Part shown: piece by piece, positions 1 to 6,714 of the stretch | Layout of the letters: each line of letters starts with the position of its first letter | How positions within the stretch are numbered: the first letter of the stretch is position 1 | DNA from: Limiplasma sp031556335 | GTDB taxonomy: Bacteria > Bacillota > Clostridia > Christensenellales > Aristaeellaceae | DNA length: 16,461 nt | Assembly (NCBI GenBank): GCA_031556335.1 | Contig: JAVBTE010000148.1 | Coordinates: 1 to 16,461 of the forward strand | Reading direction: 5' to 3' | Translations under genes and position numbers: made by a program | Notes under the pieces: generated by a model | Database searches by the model: none | Told to the model about the DNA's origin: nothing | The model's input: the letters and a program-made list of their open reading frames with translations, nothing else

Positions 1-684
1 GGGTTCGTTGGCAAAGGACTTCACCACCCGAATGCCCAGAAGGCTGTCCTCCACCTGAGCGTTGATCTCGCCCACCTGATGGCGGCTCTCCTTGAAGGCC
101 TTGCGCATCAGGGCGCTGAAATACCGGGTGGACAGCAGCATCAGGGGCAGCATGGCGAAGATGATCAGCGTCAGCACCGGGTTCACGCCCAGCAAGATCA
201 CAAAGGACGCGGTGATCTTGATGCCCGCGATTAAAAACTCCTCGGGGCAGTGGTGGGCAAACTCGGTCACCTCAAACAGGTCGCTGGTGATGCGGGCCAT
301 CAGCTGGCCGATTTTGGCGTTGCTGTAATAGGAAAAGCTCAGGCTTTGCAGGTGGGAAAACAGGTCGTAGCGCATGTCCCGCTCAATTTTGGTGCCCATG
401 ATGTGGCCGTTGGCGCCCATGTAAAAGCTGGCCCCTGCGTCAATCACCCGCAGGGCCAGGTACAGCGCGCCAATCCGCAGCACATACTGAACCGTCAAAA
501 GGGCCAGATGGTTGGTGGCCAGGTTCGTAATATTGCGCACAATCATGGGCAGGGCCAGGTCGCACAGGGTGGTGAGGGCGGCGCAAAACAGGTCCAGCAC
601 AAGCACCGCCCAATATTTTTTGAAGTAGGGCAAAAAGCGCTTCATCAGCGCGGAGGTTTTCACAGTGCGCGCAGGCTCTTGCAT
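1..684 (-). CDS. ABC exporter, ATP-binding/permease protein (N-terminal part, cut by window edge)
   Basis: The 228 visible residues are the start of a fused ABC exporter of the MsbA/LmrA/BmrA type, which normally has about 570-600 residues: a six-helix membrane domain followed by an ATPase domain. What is visible is the membrane domain: hydrophobic stretches around residues 24-48, 60-80, 150-165 and 170-185, and a typical intracellular-loop sequence (LSFSYYSNAKIGQLMARI, near residues 119-136). The visible part ends at VKSFANEP, which in the family lies between helices 4 and 5. The ATPase domain is outside the window, so substrate and activity cannot be read. The start is an ATG behind AGGAGG with a short 4-base gap. 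It lies 34 bp behind the single-pass membrane protein and is probably the last gene of that operon. Family assignment is secure; substrate unknown. Confidence 0.88.
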   Translation of the reverse strand, partial: MQEPARTVKTSALMKRFLPYFKKYWAVLVLDLFCAALTTLCDLALPMIVRNITNLATNHLALLTVQYVLRIGALYLALRVIDAGASFYMGANGHIMGTKIERDMRYDLFSHLQSLSFSYYSNAKIGQLMARITSDLFEVTEFAHHCPEEFLIAGIKITASFVILLGVNPVLTLIIFAMLPLMLLSTRYFSALMRKAFKESRHQVGEINAQVEDSLLGIRVVKSFANEP

Positions 685-718
685 AGGTCCTCCTGTTGCT
701 TTTGTGTGGCTTTTGGGG

Positions 719-1510
719 TCAGTTCGCCGCGGCTTCGGATTGCCAGAGAGTGGTCTGCTTCAAGATTCCCGCCAGGTCCTGGGCGTGGGCGCTGGGGCAG
801 GTAATGGCGTACACCGCTTCCTCGCTCTGGGCAAAGACGCAGATGGTTTCCCCGTCGTCCATCCGGGCCGCGTCAAAGCCCGCCAGGCCGTAAATGCCCG
901 CCATGCTCAGGCTTTTCCCCGCGCTGCCCAGCAGCGCCGCCGCGGCCGTGGGCCGGATTCTGTCCGCCAGCAAAATCTGCCCATCCGGGAAGGCGTAGCT
1001 GAGGGTGGCCCGGCGGGCGTAGCCCCCGCCAAAGGCCGTGTCGTACAGGGTCATCTTTTGCAGGGGCAGGGCGTTGCCATACAGCATCAAAAGGGGCTTG
1101 CCAAACGTGGCGGACACGGTGCCCATGTCGGCGTCGGCCTGGGCCTCCATGGCGGCCATGGGCACCCGAATCGCTTCCTCCACGGGCTTGGGCACGTCCT
1201 GGGCGGCGTTGTCCGGCTCGCCCAGCAGCAAAAAGAGATAGGCCATCACAAGGGCCGTAAGCAGCAAAAAGCCCAAGCCCACCCGCTTGAGCACCACTTG
1301 CCACCGGGGGGTGGGCTTTGGCGTGTTTTCCTCATCCGTCACGGGCTTTTGCTGCGGCAGCACGTCCCGGGGCTTTTGCTCCGGCAGTCTGTGCCCCTGT
1401 CCGCCCCCCGGCACTTGCCGGGGCATGCCCTCCGGGGCCCTGCGGCCCTCCTGAAACGCGCCCGGGCCGCCGCCCTCCGCACGCTTGATGTTTCGGCTGT
1501 TTCTTTGCAA
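719..1510 (-). CDS. single-pass membrane protein of unknown function with extracytoplasmic domain
   Basis: A 263-residue protein that I do not recognise as a named family. Residues 1-75 are polar and rich in Pro, Gly, Arg and Gln, and probably cytoplasmic. Residues about 76-96 form one hydrophobic helix (VGLGFLLLTALVMAYLFLLL) preceded by KR. The remaining 165 residues would lie outside the cell and look like a compact beta-rich domain. The layout, a short cytoplasmic tail, one helix and an outer domain, resembles anti-sigma or DUF4367-type sensor proteins of Firmicutes, but that is only a resemblance. The start is TTG, supported by GGAGGG six bases upstream; no ATG fits as well. It begins 15 bp after the zinc-ribbon gene and ends 34 bp before the ABC exporter gene, so all three are probably cotranscribed. 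Confidence 0.75.
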   Translation of the reverse strand: MQRNSRNIKRAEGGGPGAFQEGRRAPEGMPRQVPGGGQGHRLPEQKPRDVLPQQKPVTDEENTPKPTPRWQVVLKRVGLGFLLLTALVMAYLFLLLGEPDNAAQDVPKPVEEAIRVPMAAMEAQADADMGTVSATFGKPLLMLYGNALPLQKMTLYDTAFGGGYARRATLSYAFPDGQILLADRIRPTAAAALLGSAGKSLSMAGIYGLAGFDAARMDDGETICVFAQSEEAVYAITCPSAHAQDLAGILKQTTLWQSEAAAN

Positions 1511-1525
1511 TTTGATCCCTCCGCT

Positions 1526-2242
1526 TTACACCGGCGTGGGAATCCCCATCTCCCGCAGATGCTTGTCCAGGTGTTCCGTGTTTCCGGTCATGTTTTCGGC
1601 AAACGCCTGGTACAGGGCCCGCATCAGCATATCCCGCTGCTGGGGTTCCAGGCTGTCCTCCTTGCGGATGGTCTGCAGCATGCAGGCCACGGGTCCCGCC
1701 AGATACTTGGGGGCCTGGCTGTCCAGGCCAATGCCGAAGATTCGGCGCATATAGCGGGAATCTCCCCGCAAAAACAGCTCGATAAACTCCCGGTTCAGCC
1801 GCAACAGGTACCTCCAGGTAAAGCCCTCCGGGTCCCCGCTGAGGGCAAGGCATTTTTCCAGCTGAGGATGGCGGAAGATTTCCTCCACCAACTCCTCCCG
1901 CCGCTGCCGGGGCAGTTCCTGGGGTTTTAAAAAGGGCATGAGCACATAGCACTTGATGATGGAAAAATCCAGCTGCCTGCTGCCCCGCTCATACAGCCGC
2001 CCCATGTGGAGCAGCTCCTGGGCGATGGCAAGGCTCTCCGGAAACCGCTGCTGGGCCTCCAGCAGCCCCGCGTGTTTTTTGCGCACGTCGGGTTCCCCCT
2101 GAAGCTTCGTAAGCAGGGCCTTTGCTTCCTCCGGCTCGGGCTGGGCTTTCGATTGCGTTTCCACCGCTCCGCCGCAGAAGGGACAAAATGCCGCTCCATT
2201 CACCGCTTCCAACGATTTTCCACAATGCGGGCAAAACTCCAT
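1526..2242 (-). CDS. zinc-ribbon domain protein of unknown function
   Basis: A 238-residue protein opening with a zinc-ribbon: Cys4-x2-Cys7 and Cys20-x2-Cys23 (FCPHCGK and FCPFCGG). The rest is mainly charged, probably alpha-helical and free of membrane segments, with repeated Leu/Glu/Arg patterns that could form a helical repeat domain. The start at 2242 is chosen over an upstream in-frame start at 2365 because AAGGAGG lies seven bases before it, the zinc-ribbon starts at once, and the longer version would run across the operon promoter. It is the first gene of a minus-strand operon with the membrane protein and ABC exporter. Zinc-ribbon proteins of this form often act as adaptors or regulators; no specific function is claimed. 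Confidence 0.78.
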   Translation of the reverse strand: MEFCPHCGKSLEAVNGAAFCPFCGGAVETQSKAQPEPEEAKALLTKLQGEPDVRKKHAGLLEAQQRFPESLAIAQELLHMGRLYERGSRQLDFSIIKCYVLMPFLKPQELPRQRREELVEEIFRHPQLEKCLALSGDPEGFTWRYLLRLNREFIELFLRGDSRYMRRIFGIGLDSQAPKYLAGPVACMLQTIRKEDSLEPQQRDMLMRALYQAFAENMTGNTEHLDKHLREMGIPTPV

Positions 2243-2291
2243 GGACACATCCTCCTTGCGGGCCCAAACCCCGCGCGCGCTTTCCCGTGCC

Positions 2292-2300
2292 ATTGTACCA
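2292..2300 (-). promoter_or_regulatory. extended -10 promoter of the zinc-ribbon/ABC operon
   Basis: On the minus strand this reads TGGTACAAT, an extended -10 (TGn followed by TACAAT, 5 of 6 to consensus). The -35 region at 17 bp is poor. Predicted transcription start is near 2285, giving a leader of about 43 bases that carries the AAGGAGG site. Confidence 0.55.
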
Positions 2301-2380
2301 TAGCCCGGGTGAAAATGCCATAAGCGGGGCCTTCCTCCCCCAATGTTTTTCAAGCGGGAACACACAAAGCGGCGTTTTCA

Positions 2381-2389
2381 TGGTATACT
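2381..2389 (+). promoter_or_regulatory. extended -10 promoter of recD2-comFC
   Basis: TGGTATACT is an extended -10 element (TGn plus TATACT, 5 of 6 to consensus). No good -35 is seen at 16-18 bp. The predicted start near 2396 gives a leader of about 26 bases before recD2. It points away from the minus-strand promoter at 2292-2300. Confidence 0.55.
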
Positions 2390-2421
2390 GGATAGGATTT
2401 GAACACGAAAGAAGGCGCGGC

Positions 2422-4644
2422 ATGGAACAGCTCAGCGCGACGGTGCTGGAAACCACCTTTCGCAACGACGACAACGGCTACACCGTGCTGCGGGTGTCCG
2501 TGGGCCGGGCCCAGCAAACCGTGGTGGGCCAGATGCCGGAGCTTTCCAGCGGCGAGTGCGTCACCTTCGAGGGGGACTGGACCGAACATGCCGTATACGG
2601 CAAGCAGTTCACCGCCAAAAAGTGCACCATCACCCCGCCCTCCACCCTTGGCGCCATCGAGAAATATCTGGGCTCCGGCCTTATTCGGGGCATTGGCCCG
2701 GCCACGGCCAAGCTCATCGTCAAAGCCTTTGGCGAAAACGCCCTGACCATTTTGGACGAGCGGCCGGAGCGCCTCACCGAGGTGGCCGGCATCGGCCCCA
2801 AAAAGGCCGCCATGATCATTGAAAGCTACACCCAGCAAATGAGCATGCGCCGGGTGCTGGTGTTTTTACAAAACTACGGCATCAGCCCCAACCTAGCCAT
2901 GAAAATCGCCAAATACTACGGCGAGGACACGGTGGAACTGGTCAAGCAAAACCCCTACCGCCTGGTGACGGACATCGACGGCGTGGGCTTTTTGACCGCC
3001 GACCGCATCGCCCTGAGCATGGGCATCGACCCCCAAAGCGAGTTTCGGGTGCGCACCGCCCTTTACTACCTGCTAAACGAAGCGGCGGGCAACGGCGGGC
3101 ACACCTTTTTGCCCCGGCCCCTTTTGGTGGACCGGGCCTGCGCCATGCTGCGGGTGGACGAGGAGCTGGTGAACCGGCAGGTGACCCAGGCGCTGCTCAC
3201 CAAAATGCTGATCGGCTTCAGCCTGCCCGACGTGGAGGAAGCCCTGTGCCTGCCCTTTTACCACCAAGCGGAAAGCGAAATCGCCACCCGGCTGCATTAC
3301 CTGATGGAATCCCGCCCCTACAAGCGTGTGCCGGGCCTGAAAGAGCGCATCGCGGCCCTGGAGAAGGAAATGGACATCGCTTTCAGCCCCTTGCAGAAAA
3401 AAGCCATTCAAAGCGCGGTGGAGGAAGGCCTGCTGGTCATCACCGGCGGGCCCGGCACGGGCAAAACCACCATCATTCGCTGCATCATCCGCCTTTTGAA
3501 AGAGGACAACGATATTTTGCTCTGCGCCCCCACGGGCCGGGCGGCCAAGCGCATGACCGAGGCCACCGGCGAGGAAGCCAAAACTATCCACCGCATGCTG
3601 GAATACGGCGGCGACGAGAACGTCTTTGCCCGGGATGAGAACTATCCCCTGGAAACCGACTGCCTCATCGTGGACGAAATGAGCATGGTGGACGTAGCCC
3701 TGATGCGGGGCCTGCTTCGGGCGGTGCTGCCCGGCACCCGGGTGCTGCTGGTGGGCGACGCCGACCAGCTGCCCAGCGTGGGGGCGGGCAACGTGCTTCG
3801 GGACATTTTGCAAAGCGACGCGGTGCCCAGCGTCCGCCTGACGGACATTTTCCGCCAGGAGGGGGACAGCATGATCGTGATGAACGCCCACCGCATCAAC
3901 CACGGGGAAATGCCCGTTTTGAACGACAAGCGGGCGGATTTTTTCTTCGAGCGCAAGCTGCTCCAAACCGAGGCCGCCCAAACCATTTGCGACCTTTTGT
4001 GCCAGCGGCTGCCCAAATATCTGGGCTTTCCCAAGGGTTCCTGGCAGCAGGAGGCCGCCCGATGCATCCAGGTGCTCAGTCCCACCAAAAAGGGGGACTG
4101 CGGCTCTGTGATGCTCAACAAGCTGTTGCAGCAGGCCCTGAACCCGGAAAGGCCCCACCTGGACGCCATCACCCACGGGGAGATTGAGTTTCGCGTGGGC
4201 GACAAGGTGATCCAAACCAAGAACGACTACCAGATCGCCTTTACCCGAAAAACCCCCTTCGGCGCCGAGGAAGGCGCGGGGGTGTTCAACGGGGATGTGG
4301 GCTACATCCTGCAAATTGACCCGGCGGAGCACATGATGACCGTCTGTTTTGACGACGAGCGGTTGGTGACCTACCAAAAGCAGCAGCTAGACGCGCTGGA
4401 ACTGGCCTATTGCCTGACGGTGCACAAAAGCCAGGGCAGCGAGTTTCCCGTGGTGGTGATGCCCGTGACCGGCGGCCCCCCCATGCTGATGGCCCGCAAC
4501 CTGCTCTACACCGCCCTGACCCGGGCCAAGCAGCTGGTGGTGCTGGTGGGCCGGGAGGATGTCATCGCCCAAATGGTGCGCAACGACCACGTGGCCACCC
4601 GCTACACCACCCTGAAAATTCGGCTGGAGGCGCTGATCCGATGA
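2422..4644 (+). CDS. recD2: RecD2 (RecD/TraA-family) ATP-dependent 5'-3' DNA helicase
   Basis: A 740-residue superfamily 1B helicase, full length for RecD2, the RecD-like helicase of bacteria where it acts outside a RecBCD complex, in repair and replication-fork processing. The N-terminal part (about 1-70) is the extra domain typical of RecD2. Two helix-hairpin-helix motifs follow (GIGPATA at 90-96, GIGPKKA at 123-129). Helicase motifs are complete: Walker A GGPGTGKTT at 342-350 with Lys348, Walker B IVDE at 416-419, GDADQLPSVG at 445-454, TDIFRQ at 474-479, TVHKSQGSEF at 666-675, and YTALTRAK at 696-703 with Arg701. The start ATG at 2422 lies behind GAAGG; an in-frame ATG at 2380 overlaps the promoter and is rejected. 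The stop overlaps the comFC start (ATGA). Confidence 0.95.
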   Translation: MEQLSATVLETTFRNDDNGYTVLRVSVGRAQQTVVGQMPELSSGECVTFEGDWTEHAVYGKQFTAKKCTITPPSTLGAIEKYLGSGLIRGIGPATAKLIVKAFGENALTILDERPERLTEVAGIGPKKAAMIIESYTQQMSMRRVLVFLQNYGISPNLAMKIAKYYGEDTVELVKQNPYRLVTDIDGVGFLTADRIALSMGIDPQSEFRVRTALYYLLNEAAGNGGHTFLPRPLLVDRACAMLRVDEELVNRQVTQALLTKMLIGFSLPDVEEALCLPFYHQAESEIATRLHYLMESRPYKRVPGLKERIAALEKEMDIAFSPLQKKAIQSAVEEGLLVITGGPGTGKTTIIRCIIRLLKEDNDILLCAPTGRAAKRMTEATGEEAKTIHRMLEYGGDENVFARDENYPLETDCLIVDEMSMVDVALMRGLLRAVLPGTRVLLVGDADQLPSVGAGNVLRDILQSDAVPSVRLTDIFRQEGDSMIVMNAHRINHGEMPVLNDKRADFFFERKLLQTEAAQTICDLLCQRLPKYLGFPKGSWQQEAARCIQVLSPTKKGDCGSVMLNKLLQQALNPERPHLDAITHGEIEFRVGDKVIQTKNDYQIAFTRKTPFGAEEGAGVFNGDVGYILQIDPAEHMMTVCFDDERLVTYQKQQLDALELAYCLTVHKSQGSEFPVVVMPVTGGPPMLMARNLLYTALTRAKQLVVLVGREDVIAQMVRNDHVATRYTTLKIRLEALIR

Positions 4645-5354
4645 CGCGGTTTCTTTCCCTTCTTCGCGCCCTGGGCGGGCGGGCGGCTTTGGCCCTGCTG
4701 GATCTATGCTTTCCCCAGGGCAATGTCTGCCATGTTTGCGGCAGGCCCATGCTGGCCCTGGACGAGCCCCTGCTTTGCCATGCCTGCCAGGCGGCCCTTG
4801 AGAGCGCCGCGCTGCCGGCGGATGAGCAGGGCCTTTTTTTGAACGCCTTTCTCCCCCGGGCCTTTGCCGCCTATCACCATGAAACCGCGCCCCGGGCGCT
4901 GATCCACCGCCTCAAATACGCCGGCGACCGGGCCGCTGCCCTGCCCCTGGCGGAAGGCATGGCCCGGGTGCTGGCGGAAACCGGCGACGAGGTTCTTCGC
5001 CGGGTGGACGGCCTGCTCCCCGTGCCCCTGCACCCCAAGCGGGAAAAGCAGCGGGGCTTCAACCAGGCAGCGCTGCTGGGGGAAACCCTGTCCGCCCACA
5101 CCGGCCTGCCCCTGTTTTCCGGCGTCCTCCTTCGCACCCGCTTCACCCGGCCCCAGGTATCCGGCAACCGTGCCTTTCGCAGCCGAAACCCCCTGGGCGC
5201 CTTCGCCGTGCCGGAGGCCGAAAGCCTTGCGGGCCGCCACCTTCTTTTGCTGGACGACGTGTGCACCACCGGCGCCACCGCCGTGGCCTGCGCCGAAGCC
5301 CTGCTTCTTTCCGGCGCCGACGAGGTAAGCCTGCTCACCGTGTGCAGGGCGTAG
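4641..5354 (+). CDS. comFC: ComF-family phosphoribosyltransferase-like protein
   Basis: A 237-residue ComFC/GntX-family protein. In transformable bacteria, ComFC supports late steps of DNA uptake in the cytoplasm; in others its role is less clear. An N-terminal zinc-finger has Cys30-x2-Cys33 and Cys46-x2-Cys49 (CHVCGRP, CHAC). The conserved KREKQRGFNQA segment lies in the middle. The C-terminal phosphoribosyltransferase signature LLLDDVCTTGAT has Asp205-Asp206 and Thr209-Thr210-Gly211. The start ATG overlaps the recD2 stop by four bases, so translation is probably coupled. Length and motifs are normal, so the gene looks intact. A G-rich run starts at the stop codon and a three-hairpin repeat follows. 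Confidence 0.93.
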   Translation: MTRFLSLLRALGGRAALALLDLCFPQGNVCHVCGRPMLALDEPLLCHACQAALESAALPADEQGLFLNAFLPRAFAAYHHETAPRALIHRLKYAGDRAAALPLAEGMARVLAETGDEVLRRVDGLLPVPLHPKREKQRGFNQAALLGETLSAHTGLPLFSGVLLRTRFTRPQVSGNRAFRSRNPLGAFAVPEAESLAGRHLLLLDDVCTTGATAVACAEALLLSGADEVSLLTVCRA

Positions 5355-5377
5355 GGCGGGAGGACGGGGGACGGGGG
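5354..5377 (+). other. potential G-quadruplex motif behind comFC
   Basis: Starting at the last base of the comFC stop codon are four G-runs: GGG, GGG, GGGGG and GGGGG, separated by 1, 5 and 2 bases. This meets the usual G3+N1-7 pattern. The last two runs come from a tandem ACGGGGG unit. A further GGGG lies at 5383-5386 inside the first hairpin of the adjacent repeat. It would be present in the coding-sense RNA. Folding is not shown. Confidence 0.5.
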
Positions 5378-5380
5378 ACG

Positions 5381-5454
5381 CTGGGGCTGCCGCCCCAGAC
5401 CCGCCCAGGGCTATGCCCTGGACCCTTTATTGGCCCGCGTTGCACGCGGGCCAA
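5381..5454 (+). repeat. three-hairpin intergenic repeat, copy 1
   Basis: Three perfect hairpins in a row. Hairpin 1: arms CTGGGGC/GCCCCAG, loop TGCC (5381-5398). Hairpin 2: arms CCAGGGC/GCCCTGG, loop TAT (5405-5421). Hairpin 3: arms TTGGCCCGCGT/ACGCGGGCCAA, loop TGC (5430-5454). A second copy at 9833-9913 keeps all three loops and the linkers (CCC, ACCC) while the stems differ by paired changes. It lies between comFC and the DUF421 gene, on the sense strand. No long T-run follows hairpin 3, so it is not a standard terminator. Confidence 0.85.
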
Positions 5455-5507
5455 AACAAATGAAAAGGGACTTTCCATCCTCTTTCGCATATGGGTCCGG
5501 TTCCTGG

Positions 5508-5526
5508 CGCATACTTTCGCTATGCG
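5508..5526 (+). other. small hairpin in the DUF421 gene leader
   Basis: The arms CGCATA and TATGCG flank a 7-base loop just before the CGGAGGTG ribosome binding site (5536-5543). It may be a leader hairpin, but a 6-bp stem is weak evidence. Confidence 0.25.
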
Positions 5527-5552
5527 ATTCGCAAACGGAGGTGCCGCCCACC

Positions 5553-6263
5553 ATGCCGGAATTTGTGGAGGTTTTGCTGGGAAGCTTTTTCTCCATTCTG
5601 ACGCTGTTCCTGCTCACCAAGGCCATGGGCAACCGCCAAATGAGCCAGCTGACCGTGTTCGATTACATCGCCGGCATCTCCATCGGCTCCATCGCGGCGG
5701 AGATCGCCTCCCATCCGGAGTCCGGCTTCTTCCTGGGCATTTTGGCCATGGCCGTATACGCCGCCGTCACCCTTTGCATCAATCTGCTCAATGCGCGTTC
5801 CGTCCGGCTTCGAAAATTCTTTCTGGGGGAGTCCATGGTGCTGTATGAAAACGGCGCCATCTATTTTCACAACCTGAAAAGGGCCCACCTGGACCTGACG
5901 GAGTTTTTGACCGAATGCCGGGGCAGCGGCTATTTCGACTTGGCCAAGCTGCACATGGTGATTCTGGAGGTGAACGGCAAGCTCAGCTTTCTGCCCCAGG
6001 CGGCGGAAAGACCCCTGACCCCGGGGGACATGAACCTGCTGCCCAAGCAGGAGCGGCCTGTCATCTCCGTGGTCATGGACGGCAGAATCCTTCCCCAAAG
6101 CCTATCCTTTACCGGCAACAACGAAACCTGGCTTTTACGGCAGTTGCAACAGCAGGGTTTTTCAAAACTGGAGCAGGTTTTCCTGGCCACGGTGGATGGG
6201 GAAAACCACCTGGCGGTGTACGAAAAAAACCAGGCGAAGCAGCCCCGGAATTATTTTCCCTAA
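5553..6263 (+). CDS. YetF-type DUF421 membrane protein
   Basis: A 236-residue protein of the DUF421 (YetF/YrbG/YkjA) family, widespread in Firmicutes; the molecular function is not settled and some members are sporulation-linked. Three membrane helices are visible at about 4-25, 33-52 and 57-79, followed by a soluble cytoplasmic domain. Residues 92-150 carry the family-typical stretch GESMVLYENG, then LTEFLTECRGSGYFDLAKLHMVILEVNG in pieces, which aligns with the conserved DLxxVxxAxLExNG region. The start ATG at 5553 is preceded by CGGAGGTG at 11-base spacing; a longer in-frame start at 5430 would read through the three-hairpin repeat and is rejected. The gene is followed by the promoter of the HPr-like gene, with no strong terminator between. 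Confidence 0.88.
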   Translation: MPEFVEVLLGSFFSILTLFLLTKAMGNRQMSQLTVFDYIAGISIGSIAAEIASHPESGFFLGILAMAVYAAVTLCINLLNARSVRLRKFFLGESMVLYENGAIYFHNLKRAHLDLTEFLTECRGSGYFDLAKLHMVILEVNGKLSFLPQAAERPLTPGDMNLLPKQERPVISVVMDGRILPQSLSFTGNNETWLLRQLQQQGFSKLEQVFLATVDGENHLAVYEKNQAKQPRNYFP

Positions 6264-6319
6264 AACGTTTTCGTTCCTTTGCGAAATGGTAATTTTTTGG
6301 CGCTTTCGCCCATGCCGCC

Positions 6320-6348
6320 TTGCATTTGCCCCTCCCCTCGTGTATAAT
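6320..6348 (+). promoter_or_regulatory. sigma-A promoter of the HPr-like gene
   Basis: TTGCAT (6320-6325), a 17-bp spacer, then TATAAT (6343-6348), a perfect -10 hexamer. Predicted start near 6355, giving a leader of about 25 bases with AAGGGGG. One of the best promoters in the window. Confidence 0.8.
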
Positions 6349-6380
6349 AAAAACGTATTATTGAAAGGGGGCTTGTCACC

Positions 6381-6608
6381 ATGAAGTCTGTGAACATCAA
6401 GCTGAGTTTGGCGGAAAACGTCAAGTCTTTCGTCAACATCGTCAACCGTTATCCCTATGATGTGGACCTTCGCTCCGGACGCCATGTGGTGGATGCAAAG
6501 TCCATTTTGGGAATCTTCAGCCTGGATCTGAGCAAACCCATCACCATGGAGATTTACGCCGATTCCTGCGACGATCTTCTGGGAGACGTGAAGCCTTTCA
6601 TGGCCTGA
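6381..6608 (+). CDS. HPr-like protein without the phosphorylated histidine
   Basis: A 75-residue HPr-fold protein. HPr normally carries phosphate between enzyme I and sugar permeases through His15 in a GxHARPA motif. Here the equivalent segment is LAENVKSFVNIV, with no histidine, so phosphotransfer is not expected. The Ser46 region is kept as VDAKSILGIFSLDL with Ser41 as the equivalent. That combination recalls Bacillus Crh, which is only Ser-phosphorylated and acts in carbon catabolite control, but such small HPr-like proteins are common in Clostridia and may do something else. It has its own strong promoter (6320-6348), the RBS AAGGGGG, and is closed by a terminator-like hairpin at 6667-6698. 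It is monocistronic by this reading. Confidence 0.85.
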   Translation: MKSVNIKLSLAENVKSFVNIVNRYPYDVDLRSGRHVVDAKSILGIFSLDLSKPITMEIYADSCDDLLGDVKPFMA

Positions 6609-6612
6609 CGTT

Positions 6613-6639
6613 CCAGCCTGCCAGGCTGGCTTTCGCCAG
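6613..6639 (+). other. two overlapping, mutually exclusive hairpins behind the HPr-like gene
   Basis: Arms CCAGCCT/AGGCTGG with loop GCC (6613-6629) overlap arms CTGGC/GCCAG with loop TTTC (6626-6639). Both cannot form at once. They sit five bases behind the stop codon and upstream of the terminator-like hairpin. Confidence 0.4.
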
Positions 6640-6666
6640 TGCGCAACGCCTTACAGGGCATTTATC

Positions 6667-6698
6667 GGGCAAAGCGGCATGCTTTGCCCTCTCTTTTT
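6667..6698 (+). terminator. intrinsic terminator behind the HPr-like gene
   Basis: A perfect 9-bp stem (GGGCAAAGC/GCTTTGCCC) with a 5-base loop is followed by TCTCTTTTT. It also lies just upstream of the DUF4364 ribosome binding site (6702-6708), so it stands in the leader of that gene if transcripts read through. Confidence 0.7.
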
Positions 6699-6714
6699 CC
6701 ACAGGAGGACCGCC

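Noticed and set aside
665..1930. A 421-codon plus-strand frame opposite the membrane-protein and zinc-ribbon genes
   Set aside because: The translation is rich in His, Gly, Gln and Arg, typical of antisense in GC-rich DNA. The minus-strand genes have RBSs, recognisable zinc-ribbon and membrane segments, and operon spacing.
3073..4377. A 434-codon minus-strand frame inside recD2
   Set aside because: It is antisense to a gene with a full set of helicase motifs; its composition (Gly, His, Val, Gln) is that of a shadow.
4410..4640. A longer ComFC starting inside recD2 at 4410
   Set aside because: The family sequence begins at the ATG at 4641, which overlaps the recD2 stop in the usual ATGA form; the upstream part is a shadow of recD2.
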